Source of the DNA: Comamonas sp. SCN 65-56
GTDB lineage: Bacteria; Pseudomonadota; Gammaproteobacteria; Burkholderiales; Burkholderiaceae_C
Direction of reading: 5' to 3'
DNA length: 64,000 nt
NCBI RefSeq assembly: GCF_001724135.1
Contig: NZ_MEDS01000011.1
Coordinates: forward strand, 1 to 64,000
Both the position numbers and the translations under genes were made by a program. The stretch's first letter is position 1. Each line of letters opens with the position of its first letter. Positions 1 to 9,212 of the stretch are shown one piece after another. The notes beneath the pieces were generated by a model. That model was not told the DNA's origin and did not search any database. It saw only the letters and a list, made by a program, of their open reading frames with translations.

Positions 1-54
1 CATCCGCACTGCGCGTTCGCGCACCTCTGCGGAAAACTTCGTTGCATTGTTCAT
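1..54 (-). CDS. IS3-family transposase OrfA, N-terminal 18 residues only
   Basis: Reading the minus strand from the ATG at 54 gives MNNATKFSAEVRERAVRM before the window ends. The pattern (T)KFSxEVRERAVRM is the classic opening of the helix-turn-helix OrfA protein of IS3-family elements, which binds the inverted repeats and is fused to the DDE protein OrfB by frameshifting. Only 18 codons are present here, so nothing can be said about OrfB or activity. The ATG lies about 50 bp inside the presumed inverted repeat, the usual distance for this family. Confidence 0.7.
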   Translation of the reverse strand, partial: MNNATKFSAEVRERAVRM

Positions 55-104
55 GGCTCAATCCTTTCAAAGATTTGAGCCTCCTCGGAAACCGGGGCGA
101 TTCA
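1..104 (-). mobile_element. IS3-family insertion sequence, truncated by window edge
   Basis: The bases at about 77-104 read, on the minus strand, TGAATCGCCCCGGTTTCC followed by a GAGGAGGCTC block. This resembles the terminal inverted repeat of IS3-family elements, which usually begins TGA and carries a CCCCGG core. Directly inside it on the minus strand lies the start of an OrfA-like reading frame. The element continues off the left edge, so its other end, OrfB and target duplication cannot be seen. The family call rests on the OrfA N-terminus plus this repeat. Confidence 0.72.
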
Positions 105-283
105 CGGTTGGAAATCCGTGTGCAGGGTCACGGTCAACGTTACATGCTCAGTGCAGAGGTTGCTACACTAGTGCCGCTAGCGCAGTTTTCTGTTCCAATT
201 CTGTTCCAGTTCCGCCGTTTGGAAGACGGTAGAAATCAATGGAAATGGGTGAAAAACGACGCTTTCACTAGGAACAACCATCG

Positions 284-360
284 CGAGGTGTGGCTCCTGG
301 AGTGATAGGTTATGGTTCGGGACGTAGAGGCCGGAGGTTCGAATCCTCTCACCCCGACCA
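284..360 (+). pseudogene. degenerate tRNA-Pro (CGG); intact 3' half, probable integration scar
   Basis: The stretch is exactly 77 nt, the length of a bacterial tRNA-Pro with CCA, and stays in register with one. Bases 316-360 are a perfect 3' half: anticodon loop TTCGGGA (anticodon CGG), T arm GGAGG-TTCGAAT-CCTCT, acceptor strand CACCCCG, A73 and CCA. The 5' half does not fold. The acceptor CGAGGTG has one mismatch, the D stem keeps only two pairs, and the anticodon stem TATGG cannot pair with CGTAG. An intact 3' half joined to foreign 5' sequence is what a tRNA-targeting integrative element leaves at its distal att site. The intact tRNA and island body would lie to the left, outside this window. 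Confidence 0.7.
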
Positions 361-415
361 AAATTCAAGAGTCAAATCAAGCGTTTAGCTGGTTTGGCTC
401 TTTTTCTTTGTGCAT

Positions 416-499
416 TCATTTGGCGCTGCTCGCCGCTTTGCCGCTCTTGATGGCCACGTACGCCCAGCGCGTGGGACGGTCTATGGCCACGAACAGATA
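416..499 (-). pseudogene. IS481-type DDE transposase fragment
   Basis: On the minus strand, bases 499 to 416 encode YLFVAIDRPTRWAYVAIKSG and a short Lys/Ala-rich tail before a stop. The block YLFVAIDRxTRW is the region around the first catalytic Asp (AID) of IS481-family integrase-core transposases. There is no start codon and nothing similar on either side, so this is a roughly 27-codon relic. It lies between the tRNA-Pro scar and aroC and supports a history of mobile-element traffic here. The call comes from recall of the family motif only. Confidence 0.55.
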
Positions 500-577
500 C
501 CAGGAAGACCAAACGTTTGTGACGCGCCATGAACCAAAGCGCAATGTCGAATTTTCATAAAAACGAGCCTCTTGCAC

Positions 578-605
578 TTGCCACGAAAGCGTCAGTCACT
601 ATGCT
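578..605 (+). promoter_or_regulatory. candidate sigma-70 promoter for aroC
   Basis: TTGCCA (578-583) and TATGCT (600-605) are separated by 16 bp, match the -35 and -10 consensus in 5 of 6 and 4 of 6 positions, and lie about 75 bp upstream of the aroC ATG. No other good pair was seen in this gap. Confidence 0.35.
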
Positions 606-679
606 TTTTGATATTGATTGCCGCACCATGCCAAAATCGGCGGCACGCGCCCTTGCATTCTTGATACCGGACGATTTTC

Positions 680-1780
680 ATGAGCGGCTCCACCCTCGGC
701 ACCCTGTTTTGCGTCACCAATTTCGGCGAATCCCACGGCCCGGCGATCGGCTGCGTGATCGACGGCTGCCCGCCCGGCATGGCTTTAACTGAGGCTGATA
801 TCCAGCACGACCTGGACCGCCGCCGCCCCGGCACCAGCCGCTTCGTCACGCAGAGGAACGAACCCGACGCGGTGGAAATCCTCTCGGGCGTGTTCGAGGG
901 ACGCACCACCGGCACGCCGATCGCGCTGCTGATTCGCAACCAGGATCAGCGCAGCAAGGACTACGGCGAAATCGCGCGCCAGTTCCGCCCTGGCCACGCG
1001 GACTACGCCTACTGGCACAAATACGGCCTGCGCGATCCGCGCGGGGGCGGGCGCTCGTCAGCGCGCCTCACGGCCCCGACTGTGGCGGCCGGCGCAGTGG
1101 CCAAGAAGTGGCTCAAGGAAAAATACGGCACGCAGCTTCGCGCCTGCATGACGCAGCTCGGTAAATTACCCATAGTGTTCGAGAGCTGGGAACATGTGCA
1201 GCACAACCCCTTCTTCGCGCCGGTGGCCGACGTGCAGCGTTTCGAGGACTACATGGACCAGCTTCGCAAGACACACGACTCCTGCGGCGCGCGCATCCGT
1301 GTGCAGGCCAGCGGTGTGCCGGTGGGCCTGGGCGAGCCGCTCTACGACAAGCTCGACGCCGACATCGCCAAGGTGATGATGGGCCTGAACGCGGTCAAGG
1401 GCGTGGAGATAGGCGCGGGGTTCGCCAGCGTTGCGCAACGCGGCAGCACGCATGGCGATGCGCTCAGCCCCCAGGGTTTTGCCAGCAACCATGCGGGCGG
1501 AGTGCTGGGCGGCATCAGCAGCGGGCAGGACATCGAGGTGAGCATTGCCATCAAACCTACGAGCTCCATCCTTACGCCGCGCCCGTCGATCGATATTGAC
1601 GGCCAGCCGGTGGAGGTGGTGACCAAGGGTCGGCACGACCCCTGCGTCGGCATCCGCGCCGCGCCGATCGCCGAGGCGCTGCTAGCGCTGGTGCTGATGG
1701 ATCACGCGCTCAGGCAGCGCGCGCAGTGTGGCGACGTGCGCCAGCTGCCGGGGTCGATTCCTGCGTCGTTTTCTGCCTGA
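680..1780 (+). CDS. aroC: chorismate synthase
   Basis: The enzyme makes chorismate from 5-enolpyruvylshikimate-3-phosphate with loss of phosphate, the last common step of the shikimate pathway, using reduced FMN in the cytoplasm. The 366-residue length matches the family. [18 protein letters not shown] at residues 16-33 and [12 protein letters not shown] at 118-129 are the conserved FMN/substrate-binding signatures. The ATG at 680 starts the conserved N-terminus (GTLFxVTxFGESHG), although only a weak Shine-Dalgarno is visible. The gene stands alone after the mobile-element debris and ends before two dispersed repeats. Confidence 0.97.
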   Translation: MSGSTLGTLFCVTNFGESHGPAIGCVIDGCPPGMALTEADIQHDLDRRRPGTSRFVTQRNEPDAVEILSGVFEGRTTGTPIALLIRNQDQRSKDYGEIARQFRPGHADYAYWHKYGLRDPRGGGRSSARLTAPTVAAGAVAKKWLKEKYGTQLRACMTQLGKLPIVFESWEHVQHNPFFAPVADVQRFEDYMDQLRKTHDSCGARIRVQASGVPVGLGEPLYDKLDADIAKVMMGLNAVKGVEIGAGFASVAQRGSTHGDALSPQGFASNHAGGVLGGISSGQDIEVSIAIKPTSSILTPRPSIDIDGQPVEVVTKGRHDPCVGIRAAPIAEALLALVLMDHALRQRAQCGDVRQLPGSIPASFSA

Positions 1781-1836
1781 GAGAGGTAATGCCTCGTGCG
1801 TGCCTGGGGCGGCGTGGCCGGTGTTGTGCGCTGCCA

Positions 1837-1870
1837 GCCCCCACCCCGGCCCCCAGAGGGGGAGGGGGGA
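1837..1870. repeat. C/G-rich palindromic intergenic repeat, copy A
   Basis: This block (CCCCCACCCCGGCCCCCAGA followed by a G-run) matches two further copies at 46437-46468 and 46511-46545. The shared core is CCCCCTCTGGGGG on one strand or the other, followed by an asymmetric arm. It lies between the convergent aroC and nrdR genes. Confidence 0.6.
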
Positions 1871-1894
1871 GCTATCCAGCGCGATTCAAAAATC

Positions 1895-1940
1895 GGGGAA
1901 AACTCGGCTTTAGCGCCCTGTGGACGGGCGCGATAAGCTA
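1895..1940 (-). repeat. 46-bp TAGCT hairpin repeat, copy 1
   Basis: Read on the minus strand it begins TAGCT, has GCGCCC at 10-15 pairing perfectly with GGGCGC at 23-28, and ends in a T-run. It aligns without gaps to nine other copies in the window. It sits between convergent aroC and nrdR, where the hairpin plus T-run could end transcription. Confidence 0.75.
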
Positions 1941-1958
1941 TGATTTAAAGAGCGCGCG

Positions 1959-2408
1959 CTACAGTCCGACCTTGTCCACCAGCGCCTTGAACTCGTCGAT
2001 GTGCTTAAAGCTGCGATAGACGCTCGCGTAGCGCACGTAGGCCACCTTGTCGAGCTGTTGCAGCTCGTGCATCACCATCTCGCCGATGCGGTTGGAGAGC
2101 ACTTCACGCTGGCCAAGCTGCAGAAGGCGCTCTTCAATGCGTGCGATCGCCGCGTCCACCTGCTCGGTGCTGACCGGGCGTTTGCGCAGCGCGATGTGAA
2201 ACGAGCCTTCGAGCTTCTCGCGTTTGTACTCCACGCGCCGACCATCCTTTTTGGCAATGGCCGGAAAGTTCACCTCCGGGCGCTCATAGGTCGTAAAGCG
2301 CTTGTCGCACGCGAGGCACCGGCGCCGCCTGCGCACGAATTCGCCGCCCTCGGATTCGCGGGTCTCGACGACCTGCGTCTCCGTATGGCTGCAAAACGGG
2401 CATTTCAT
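1959..2408 (-). CDS. nrdR: transcriptional repressor NrdR
   Basis: NrdR represses ribonucleotide reductase genes in response to nucleotide levels. The 149-residue protein has the standard layout: an N-terminal zinc ribbon with Cys3, Cys6, Cys31 and Cys34, then an ATP-cone (about residues 49-139) that senses ATP/dATP. The motif [17 protein letters not shown] is typical of the junction. It lies 24 bp downstream of glyA on the same strand, so the two are probably co-transcribed, an arrangement common in beta- and gammaproteobacteria. No NrdR-box target is obvious in this window. Confidence 0.96.
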   Translation of the reverse strand: MKCPFCSHTETQVVETRESEGGEFVRRRRRCLACDKRFTTYERPEVNFPAIAKKDGRRVEYKREKLEGSFHIALRKRPVSTEQVDAAIARIEERLLQLGQREVLSNRIGEMVMHELQQLDKVAYVRYASVYRSFKHIDEFKALVDKVGL

Positions 2409-2432
2409 GGGGTGCCCCGCGTGGCGCAGGCC

Positions 2433-3677
2433 TCAGCGATAGACCGGAAAGCGACTGGTGAGCGCATTCACCTTGGCGCGCACCGCGGCGATGTTGGCCT
2501 CGTCTTGCGGCTTGTCGAGGACGTCGGCCATCAGATTGGCCGTCAGGCGCGTTTCCTCTTCCTTGAAGCCGCGCGTCGTGATCGCCGGCGTGCCCACGCG
2601 CACGCCGCTGGTGACGAAGGGCTTTTCCGGGTCGTTCGGAATCGCGTTCTTGTTGATCGTGATGTGCGCCAGCCCCAGCGCCGCCTCGGCCGCCTTACCG
2701 GTGATGCCCTTGGCGCGCAGATCGACCAGCATTACATGGCTTTCGGTGCGCCCGCTCACGATGCGCAGGCCGCGCTCGGTCAGTGTTTGGGCAAACACCT
2801 GGGCGTTCTTTGCCACCTGCTTGCCGTAGGCCTTGAATTCAGGCGTGAGCGCTTCCTTGAAGGCCACCGCCTTTGCGGCGATCACGTGTTCCAGCGGCCC
2901 GCCTTGCAGGCCGGGGAAGATCGCGCTGTTGATGGCCTTCTCGTGCTCGGCCTTCATCAGCACGAAGCCGCCCCGCGGGCCGCGCAGGCTCTTGTGCGTG
3001 GTCGAGGTCACCACGTCGGCAAACGGCACCGGGTTGGGGTATTCGCCCGCGACGACGAGGCCGGCATAGTGCGCGATGTCAACCCAGAAAATCGCGCCCA
3101 CTTCCTTGGCCACGCGCGCCATGCGCTCGAAATCGATGCGCAGCGCATAGGCCGAGGCACCCCCGATGATGATGCGCGGCTTGTGTTCGCGCGCCTTGGC
3201 TTCGAAGGCGTCGTAGTCGATCTCTTCCTTCGCGTTCAGGCCGTAGGAGACGACGTTGAACCACTTGCCGGACAGGTTCAGTGCCATGCCGTGGGTCAGG
3301 TGCCCGCCTTCGGCCAGGCTCATGCCCAGCAGCGTGTCGCCGGGCTTGGCAAACGCCATCAGCACTGCCTGATTGGCCTGTGAGCCGGAATTGGCCTGCA
3401 CGTTGGCCGCCTCGGCGCCAAAGAGTTCCTTCACGCGGTCGATCGCCAGCTGCTCGATCACGTCCACGTTCTCGCAGCCGCCGTAATAGCGCTTGCCGGG
3501 ATAGCCCTCGGCATATTTGTTGGTGAGCTGCGAGCCCTGCGCAGCCATCACGGCGGGCGAGGCGTAGTTCTCGCTGGCGATCAGCTCGATGTGCTCTTCC
3601 TGGCGGCGGTTTTCCGCCTGAATCGCGGCCCACACTTGCGGGTCGGTCTGTTCTACGAGGATGTTGCGTTGGTACAT
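2433..3677 (-). CDS. glyA: serine hydroxymethyltransferase
   Basis: GlyA interconverts serine and glycine with tetrahydrofolate and supplies one-carbon units. The protein from ATG 3677 has 414 residues, the normal length. The PLP lysine is Lys229 in [27 protein letters not shown] (55-67) and the C-terminal [13 protein letters not shown] region are diagnostic. The frame stays open 87 bp further upstream, but [10 protein letters not shown] is the conserved family start. The gene is followed by nrdR and preceded by a lytic transglycosylase on the same strand with a 203-bp gap. FolD, which works in the same folate cycle, is encoded elsewhere in the window. Confidence 0.97.
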   Translation of the reverse strand: MYQRNILVEQTDPQVWAAIQAENRRQEEHIELIASENYASPAVMAAQGSQLTNKYAEGYPGKRYYGGCENVDVIEQLAIDRVKELFGAEAANVQANSGSQANQAVLMAFAKPGDTLLGMSLAEGGHLTHGMALNLSGKWFNVVSYGLNAKEEIDYDAFEAKAREHKPRIIIGGASAYALRIDFERMARVAKEVGAIFWVDIAHYAGLVVAGEYPNPVPFADVVTSTTHKSLRGPRGGFVLMKAEHEKAINSAIFPGLQGGPLEHVIAAKAVAFKEALTPEFKAYGKQVAKNAQVFAQTLTERGLRIVSGRTESHVMLVDLRAKGITGKAAEAALGLAHITINKNAIPNDPEKPFVTSGVRVGTPAITTRGFKEEETRLTANLMADVLDKPQDEANIAAVRAKVNALTSRFPVYR

Positions 3678-3880
3678 GGCAGGTTTTGCGGTTTCCTTCC
3701 CTTGGCGTGCAAGGGCTGCCCAGGCGAACGACGGATCGCGACGGAGCAGGTTCCGGCGCGGCACGCTTCCCCGTGGTGGCTCTCCACGTTGGTTGCCATG
3801 CCGATTGCGGCAGTGCAGAACCTATCGCCAGTTGCGTACCGTGCGAGTGTATCGCGCGGCTGCGCAAGCGCATGGACGCA

Positions 3881-4708
3881 TCAGAAGTTGCCCAGCAAGG
3901 CCACTTTCTGGTCTTGTTGCGGCGCTCCCGTCTGCACCTTTGCCGGGGCCTTGGGCACGGGTTGCGCCTTGGCGGTTACCAGCTTGGCCTTGGTCGAAGC
4001 ATTGGCCACGTCGCGCAGGCGCTGGTGCTCGGCCAGCACCTTGACGGCATAGCCGGAATCGTCGGGCAGGTTGGCGGCACCGACATAATAACGCAGGCCG
4101 CCTTCTATCGAGCCCGCGCGCGCTATGCATTCCTGCAGCACCTTGACGCCCACGCGCAGATTGGCCACCGGGTCAAAGGCGGCAAAGCGCCCGCCGAAGT
4201 CTTCGTACTTGTCGGTGTGCACGCGCGTCATCACCTGCATCAGGCCCTGGGCGCCGACGTTGCTCTGCGCAAACGGGTTGAAGCTCGATTCCACCGCCAT
4301 CACGGCCAGGATCAATGTCGGATCCAGCTTGGTGCGGGCGCCGATCGCGTAGGCTTCACTCACCAGCACCGCCAGCGGCTCGGGCGCCACGCTGTATTTC
4401 TTGCTCAGCCAATAGGTGACGGCTTCCTGCTCGCGTGGCAGCGCCTTGGGATTGCTGGCAGTGGCGCGCTCGCTGGCGAAGGGTTCGGCAACAAAGCCAT
4501 CGATCGCCACCTGGCGCTCCTGCAGCCAGCCCATCAGTTGCTCGGCGCCGGTCTGGCGCAGGTCCGGGCGCAGAACCAGCGTTAGCGCGGCAACGGTGAC
4601 GGCGAGCCCCACCAGGGCCAGTCCACTATGGGTCAGCTCAAAAAAGCCGGCGGTGATGTCGCCGGCGAAAGTGCGCAAGCCGGCGAATGCGCGGGTGCCT
4701 GCCTTCAT
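3881..4708 (-). CDS. membrane-anchored lytic transglycosylase (SLT domain)
   Basis: The 275-residue protein has one N-terminal membrane segment (about residues 28-46) and then a goose-lysozyme-like SLT domain. The predicted catalytic acid is Glu140 in AVMAVESSFNPFAQS, followed by GAQGLMQVM (153-160), the classic second SLT motif. It should cleave the MurNAc-GlcNAc bond of peptidoglycan at the outer face of the inner membrane. The C-terminus (about 240-275) is a low-complexity Ala/Lys/Pro tail. The ATG at 4708 has a good Shine-Dalgarno (AAAGGA) 5 nt upstream, and a strong promoter lies at 4904-4933. The subfamily is not resolved. Confidence 0.9.
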   Translation of the reverse strand: MKAGTRAFAGLRTFAGDITAGFFELTHSGLALVGLAVTVAALTLVLRPDLRQTGAEQLMGWLQERQVAIDGFVAEPFASERATASNPKALPREQEAVTYWLSKKYSVAPEPLAVLVSEAYAIGARTKLDPTLILAVMAVESSFNPFAQSNVGAQGLMQVMTRVHTDKYEDFGGRFAAFDPVANLRVGVKVLQECIARAGSIEGGLRYYVGAANLPDDSGYAVKVLAEHQRLRDVANASTKAKLVTAKAQPVPKAPAKVQTGAPQQDQKVALLGNF

Positions 4709-4903
4709 GGGAATCCTTTCGTTCTCTACCCCAGCCTGCCTTGCGTCCGAATCGTCGACAGTGCGATGGGTCTGGCCGGATGCATGATCCGGGTGATGCT
4801 GCGTTCGTGCGTTCTACGGGGCTGGTGCTTTCGGTGGCACCTTGTTCATAGCCCTGAACTATCAATAAGTAAGGGTTTCTACCAATTTATTGAAAACGGG
4901 CGG

Positions 4904-4933
4904 ATTCTATGGAAGGTTGAAATACCAAGTCAA
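4904..4933 (-). promoter_or_regulatory. sigma-70 promoter for the lytic transglycosylase gene
   Basis: On the minus strand TTGACT (4933-4928) and TAGAAT (4909-4904) are 18 bp apart and each matches consensus at 5 of 6 positions. This is among the best promoters in the window and sits about 200 bp upstream of the ATG at 4708, in an AT-rich island. Confidence 0.6.
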
Positions 4934-5414
4934 TGATATAAAACCAATTTGTTAGACATAAATATATTAAACAACTGACTGCGTATCGATTGCGAGAGCA
5001 GATTGCGGCGAGCAGGCGCAGGCGATGGACCATGTTCGGTGGCAATTGAAAAATTGTGTGTGGATTGTTGCTGCCTGGTACAACGGCGGTGCGCAGAGCA
5101 GGCAAAACTGGTATGGTTGTGTCGCCTGCTTGGTGCAGGCATTGCCGCAAGGGTGCAGGCTCGTGAAGACGGGTGTTCCAACGCCCTGAAACCATGGAAA
5201 TCTGCTTCTTTGAGGCCCTGATGGAGGCAATCCTTTGTCTCCGGCGCGGCGGACAGCAATCTCCACCGTGCTCAAGATGGTTTTGGCCATGCGCCTGCCA
5301 TCAGACCCGGCGCCCGGGGTACCCCCGGCCGCCGGGTCTTCTGTTTCTGGCGTTCGGTCATCGTGCGCGCCGCCGTGCAAAATTCGGCGTGTCACGGGTT
5401 TTCATGAGGATGCA
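4934..5414. other. long intergenic region with AT-rich island and structured GC-rich part
   Basis: No credible protein is encoded here. Bases 4934-4985 are strongly AT-rich. Bases 5095-5165 contain three mutually complementary blocks (AGCAGGC, GCCTGCTTGGTGCAGGC, GTGCAGGC) that can form alternative hairpins. GATTG near 5066 can pair with CAATC near 5261. A strong plus-strand terminator-like hairpin follows at 5304-5338. The pattern fits a structured leader or a small non-coding RNA ahead of the DUF748 gene, but I could not match it to 6S RNA, SRP RNA, RNase P or a known riboswitch. Confidence 0.4.
5304..5338 (+). terminator. terminator-like hairpin upstream of the DUF748 gene
   Basis: GACCCGGC (5304-5311) pairs perfectly with GCCGGGTC (5331-5338), and an inner CCGGGG/CCCCGG stem extends it. 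The sequence TTCTGTTTC follows on the plus strand. It would end a plus-strand transcript from 4985-5300, or act as an attenuator, 77 bp before the next start codon. Confidence 0.5.
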
Positions 5415-8400
5415 ATGCGTTCAACGGGTTGGGTAGCCACGCACAAGGTGGCAGTCAAGCGCCTTGCGTGGGCGGCGGCAGTGATGCTGGTGCTCTATCT
5501 GCTGGCATGGCTGGCGCTGCCGCAGCTGGTGCGCTCGCAATTGCAAAAACAGGGGTCGCAGGCGCTCGGGCGCCAGGTCAGCGTGACCAGCGTTCAGTTC
5601 AACCCCTTGACCCTGGAGCTGACCATCCAAGGCTTGGCGGTGGCCGATGCCGCCGGCCAGTCGCCGCAGTTGCAGGTGCAACGCATCTACGCCAATGCCG
5701 CGGCGCAGTCGCTGTGGCGCCTGGCGCCGGTGATCGACGATCTCCAGGTGGATGCCCCTGTAGTGCGCCTTGCACGCACGGGCCCGGAGACGTTTGATTT
5801 CGACGACATCCTGCAGCGCCTGGGCGAACAGAAATCCGCGCCGTCGGATGAACCGGCCCGGTTTGCGCTCTACAACGTGCGGCTGCAAGACGGAGCGATA
5901 GATTTTGAGGATCGCGCCGTCGGTGGGCAGCACAAGCTGCAACACCTGACTCTGAGCCTTCCTTTTCTGAGCAATCTGCCGGCGGATCGGCAGATCAAGG
6001 TCTCTCCCCAGCTGGCGTTCGAGTTGGATGGCAGTGCCTTCGATTCCTCGGCCCAGGCAACGCCGTTTGCAGAATCCCGTGCCACGCAGGCGCGTCTGCA
6101 GATCAAGGACTTTGACTTGGTGCCGCTGGCAGCCTATGTGCCTGCCTCGCTGGGGCTGCGGCTGCAGTCCGCGCTCTTCAGTGCCGACCTGCACCTCGAT
6201 TTTTCCGAGCAGGGCGCAACGCCCACGATGACGCTTGGCGGACAGTTGCAGCTGGACAAGCTCGCGCTGGCCGACAGCGCCGACCAGCCGCTGCTGTCGC
6301 TGGATGGCCTGACCATTTCCGTGGCGGATGCACGCCTGTTGCAACGCGAGCTGCATGTGGCAGCCGTGGAGCTGCGCCAACCCGTGCTCCATCTGCGCCG
6401 CGATGCCGCCGGTGCGATGGTGCTGCCAGGAGCCGGGCAGCCCGGCGATGCCAAGGCGGCGCCAGCAGCCAGTGTTGCACCCCCGTGGGCCATCAGCGTG
6501 CAAAAGGTAGTGCTCAGCGATGGCGCCGTGCATTGGCAGGACGAAAGCTTGCCGGGCGCAGCCAAGGCAGCGCGCTGGCAGGCCGGTGACTGGCATGCCG
6601 AGACCACCGATATCGCTTGGCCACTCACGCAGCCGCTGCATTTCAAGACCTCGTTTGACCTGAGCGAGGCGGCTGCCAAGGGGAAAGCCGCGCGTTTTCA
6701 GGCCGAAGGCGAAACCACCGAGAGCAGCACCAAGGTGGCGCTGTCCATGAACGACCTGTCTCTGGGGCTGGCCGCCCCGTACCTGGAGCAGACCTTTGCG
6801 CCGGCGCTGGCCGGCACCGTGCAGGGCCAGGCTACATTGGTACGTGACGGCGATGCTTTGGCGCTCAAGGTGCAGCAACTGGCCATCGATGGCCTCACCC
6901 TGTCCTGCGTGCAGCGCAAGGATTGCCCCACTCTGCGCGCGGCCGGCATGCGGACTGCCCCGGCGCAAGCTCAGCTCAGCGTGAAAGCCCTGGAGGTGCG
7001 CGACGCCGATGTGGATCTGCACAAGCACACCGCCTCCCTGCGCCAGGTGCTGCTGCAGCAACCCCTGGCCCTGGCTGAGCGGGACAAGGCCGGCAGCTGG
7101 CTGTTCGAGCAGTGGCTGAAACCCTCCGCCTCTGGCGCTGGCGAGCCTGCGGGCGCTTCGGCTCCATGGAGCGTGGCGTTGGGCGAATTGCAGCTCAAGG
7201 ACGGGGCCGTGGCCTTGCGCGATGCCGCGGCGCGCAGCCCGGTGGCGCTCGACGCCACGGCGCTGGATGTGGCTGTGCGTGATCTCGCCTGGAAGGACAG
7301 CCGCCTGCCGGCCTTTGGCCTGCGCGTTCAGTCCCGCGTGGGAGTCGGAAAGGCCGACCCGGGCTCACTCACCTGGGATGGCTCGGTGGCGCTCTCGCCA
7401 GCCTTGCAGGTCAAGGGTGCGGTGCGCACGCTCAATCTTCCGCTGCAGGTGGTACAGGCCTATCTGCCGCAGGAGCTCAATGTCGATGTGCTGCGCGCCG
7501 ACGGCAGCTTCAGTGGCAACCTCCATCTGCACGAGCAAAAGACAGGGCTGGCGGTGCAACTGCAGGGTGACGCCGGCTTGAGTGAGGTGCAGGTGCGACT
7601 CAAGCAGGAGGCAGTTGCGCAGGCCGATCCCGGTGGCGCTGCTTCCCAAGGAGGCACCGACCTCTTGCGCTGGAAGGCGTTGGCATTGCGGGGGCTGGCG
7701 TTGGCGATCGAACCCGGTCAGCCGCTGGCGCTGGACGTGCGCGAAACGGCGCTCACGGATTTCTTTGCGCGCGTCATCGTGCGGGAAAACGGGCGTATCA
7801 ACCTGCAGGACATCGGTGTGGTGCAGCAGGCAGCGGGCAGCGAGGAAGTGAGGCCGTCCGCGCCCGAAGATGCCGGTCCGGGCCCCAAGATCCGCTTCGG
7901 GCCGGTGGCGCTGACCAATGGCACCGTGGATTTCACCGACCATTTCATCAAGCCGAACTATTCAGCCAACCTGACCGAGCTTGCCGGCAGCCTGAGCGCA
8001 TTTTCGTCGGACGAGGTCGCACCAGGCGCCAGCCCGCAGATGGCGCAGCTCGAGCTCAAGGGCAGGGCACAAGGCACGGCCACGCTCGACATCACCGGGG
8101 AGCTCAATCCGCTTGCCAAACCTCTGGCGCTGGATATCCAGGGGCACATGCGCGATCTGGAACTGCCGCCGCTCTCGCCCTACAGCGTGAAATACGCGGG
8201 GCACGGCATAGAGCGCGGCAAACTCAGCGTGGACGTGGCCTACAAGGTGCTGCCGGATGGCCAGCTGACCGCGAGCAACAAGCTGGTGCTCAAGCAGCTG
8301 GCGTTTGGCGATGAAGTCAAGGGTGCGCCCGCCAGTTTGCCGGTGCGCCTGGCGGTGGCGCTGCTGGCCGATCGCAATGGTGTCATCGATGTGGATTTGC

Positions 8401-9095
8401 CGATCAGCGGCTCGCTCAACGACCCGGATTTCAGCCTCGGCCCCGTCATCCTCAAGGTCATAGGCAATCTCATCATGAAGGCGATCACCGCGCCGTTTTC
8501 GCTGCTGGCCAGCGCCTTCGGTGGTGGCGACGAGCAGGGCGCGGTTACCTTCGCCGCCGGCAGCAGCCAGTTGACCGCGCACAGCCGCGAGCAGCTGGAC
8601 AAGATCGCTCAGGCGCTGGCAGATCGCCCGGCGCTCAAGGCCACTGTCGTCGGCTGGGCCTTGCCGCAGCAAGAGGAAGAGGGCTGGAAACAGCAGCAAC
8701 TCCAAGTCATGCTGCTGGCGGAAAAGCGCCGCGAAGCCGTGCAGGAGGGCAAGGATGCTGCCGCGATCGCACAGGTGTCTGCCGAGGAGTACCCGGCGCT
8801 GCTCAAGCGCGTCTACCAGCGCGCCGACAACATCAAGAAGCCGCGCAACCTGGTCGGCATGGCCAAGGACCTGCCCGAGGCCGAGATGGAAAAACTGCTG
8901 CTGGGCAGCATTGAGCTGCCTGACAACGCCATGCAGGCGCTGGCGCTGGCGCGCAGCGTGGCGGTGCGCGACTACCTCGCAGCGCACAAAGTGCCTGCCG
9001 ATCGCCTGTTCATCGGTGCCAGCAAGCTGGAGCCTGCGGGCGAGAAAACCGCGCCCTCCACACCCCAGGCGCAATTGCAGCTGTCTGCCAGTTGA
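5415..9095 (+). CDS. large DUF748 / AsmA-like envelope protein
   Basis: The protein of 1226 residues starts at ATG 5415, behind GAGGA. The frame is open upstream to 5235, but that part is non-conserved and lacks a ribosome site. Residues about 17-37 form a signal-anchor helix (AAVMLVLYLLAWLALPQLV). The rest repeats the AsmA/DUF748 pattern of beta-rich segments (LxLDxLALADS, LxDGAVxWxD), including GTVDFTDHFIKPNYSANLTEL around residue 840. Related AsmA-like proteins bridge the periplasm and help move lipids or control outer-membrane assembly. The C-terminal 200 residues contain an OmpA-like stretch (VTFAAGSSQLTAHSREQLDK) that may touch peptidoglycan. No specific function can be assigned. Confidence 0.85.
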   Translation: MRSTGWVATHKVAVKRLAWAAAVMLVLYLLAWLALPQLVRSQLQKQGSQALGRQVSVTSVQFNPLTLELTIQGLAVADAAGQSPQLQVQRIYANAAAQSLWRLAPVIDDLQVDAPVVRLARTGPETFDFDDILQRLGEQKSAPSDEPARFALYNVRLQDGAIDFEDRAVGGQHKLQHLTLSLPFLSNLPADRQIKVSPQLAFELDGSAFDSSAQATPFAESRATQARLQIKDFDLVPLAAYVPASLGLRLQSALFSADLHLDFSEQGATPTMTLGGQLQLDKLALADSADQPLLSLDGLTISVADARLLQRELHVAAVELRQPVLHLRRDAAGAMVLPGAGQPGDAKAAPAASVAPPWAISVQKVVLSDGAVHWQDESLPGAAKAARWQAGDWHAETTDIAWPLTQPLHFKTSFDLSEAAAKGKAARFQAEGETTESSTKVALSMNDLSLGLAAPYLEQTFAPALAGTVQGQATLVRDGDALALKVQQLAIDGLTLSCVQRKDCPTLRAAGMRTAPAQAQLSVKALEVRDADVDLHKHTASLRQVLLQQPLALAERDKAGSWLFEQWLKPSASGAGEPAGASAPWSVALGELQLKDGAVALRDAAARSPVALDATALDVAVRDLAWKDSRLPAFGLRVQSRVGVGKADPGSLTWDGSVALSPALQVKGAVRTLNLPLQVVQAYLPQELNVDVLRADGSFSGNLHLHEQKTGLAVQLQGDAGLSEVQVRLKQEAVAQADPGGAASQGGTDLLRWKALALRGLALAIEPGQPLALDVRETALTDFFARVIVRENGRINLQDIGVVQQAAGSEEVRPSAPEDAGPGPKIRFGPVALTNGTVDFTDHFIKPNYSANLTELAGSLSAFSSDEVAPGASPQMAQLELKGRAQGTATLDITGELNPLAKPLALDIQGHMRDLELPPLSPYSVKYAGHGIERGKLSVDVAYKVLPDGQLTASNKLVLKQLAFGDEVKGAPASLPVRLAVALLADRNGVIDVDLPISGSLNDPDFSLGPVILKVIGNLIMKAITAPFSLLASAFGGGDEQGAVTFAAGSSQLTAHSREQLDKIAQALADRPALKATVVGWALPQQEEEGWKQQQLQVMLLAEKRREAVQEGKDAAAIAQVSAEEYPALLKRVYQRADNIKKPRNLVGMAKDLPEAEMEKLLLGSIELPDNAMQALALARSVAVRDYLAAHKVPADRLFIGASKLEPAGEKTAPSTPQAQLQLSAS

Positions 9096-9212
9096 CCTGC
9101 TTGCGAAAGCCGAAGCAAATCAAGCCACAATAGCCCCTTGCCCGTCCGTGCCCGCATGCGCGGCGGGTTGAAGTGGCGCGTACGCCATTGGATTTCTCCT
9201 GTTCCCAATCCC

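Larger units (their letters stand above)
361..679. other. intergenic remnant region between tRNA-Pro scar and aroC
   Basis: This 319-bp stretch holds the IS481-type transposase scrap (416-499) and a candidate aroC promoter (578-605). No other coding region could be supported. The short open frames that cross it show no recognisable protein. Together with the IS3 end and the tRNA scar it reads as decayed mobile DNA ending at the aroC promoter. Confidence 0.5.

Noticed and set aside
177..368. 63-codon minus-strand frame with a GRGERIRTSGL-like start
   Set aside because: This string is the usual false translation of a tRNA T arm and 3' end; it overlaps the tRNA-Pro scar.
2001..3383. 460-codon plus-strand open frame
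   Set aside because: It is antisense to nrdR and glyA, is rich in His/Arg/Leu as expected from the complement of high-GC genes, and has no recognisable motif.
4985..5345. candidate 6S RNA
   Set aside because: Size and location are tolerable, but I could not form the long closing stem and central bubble; kept only as an unassigned structured region.
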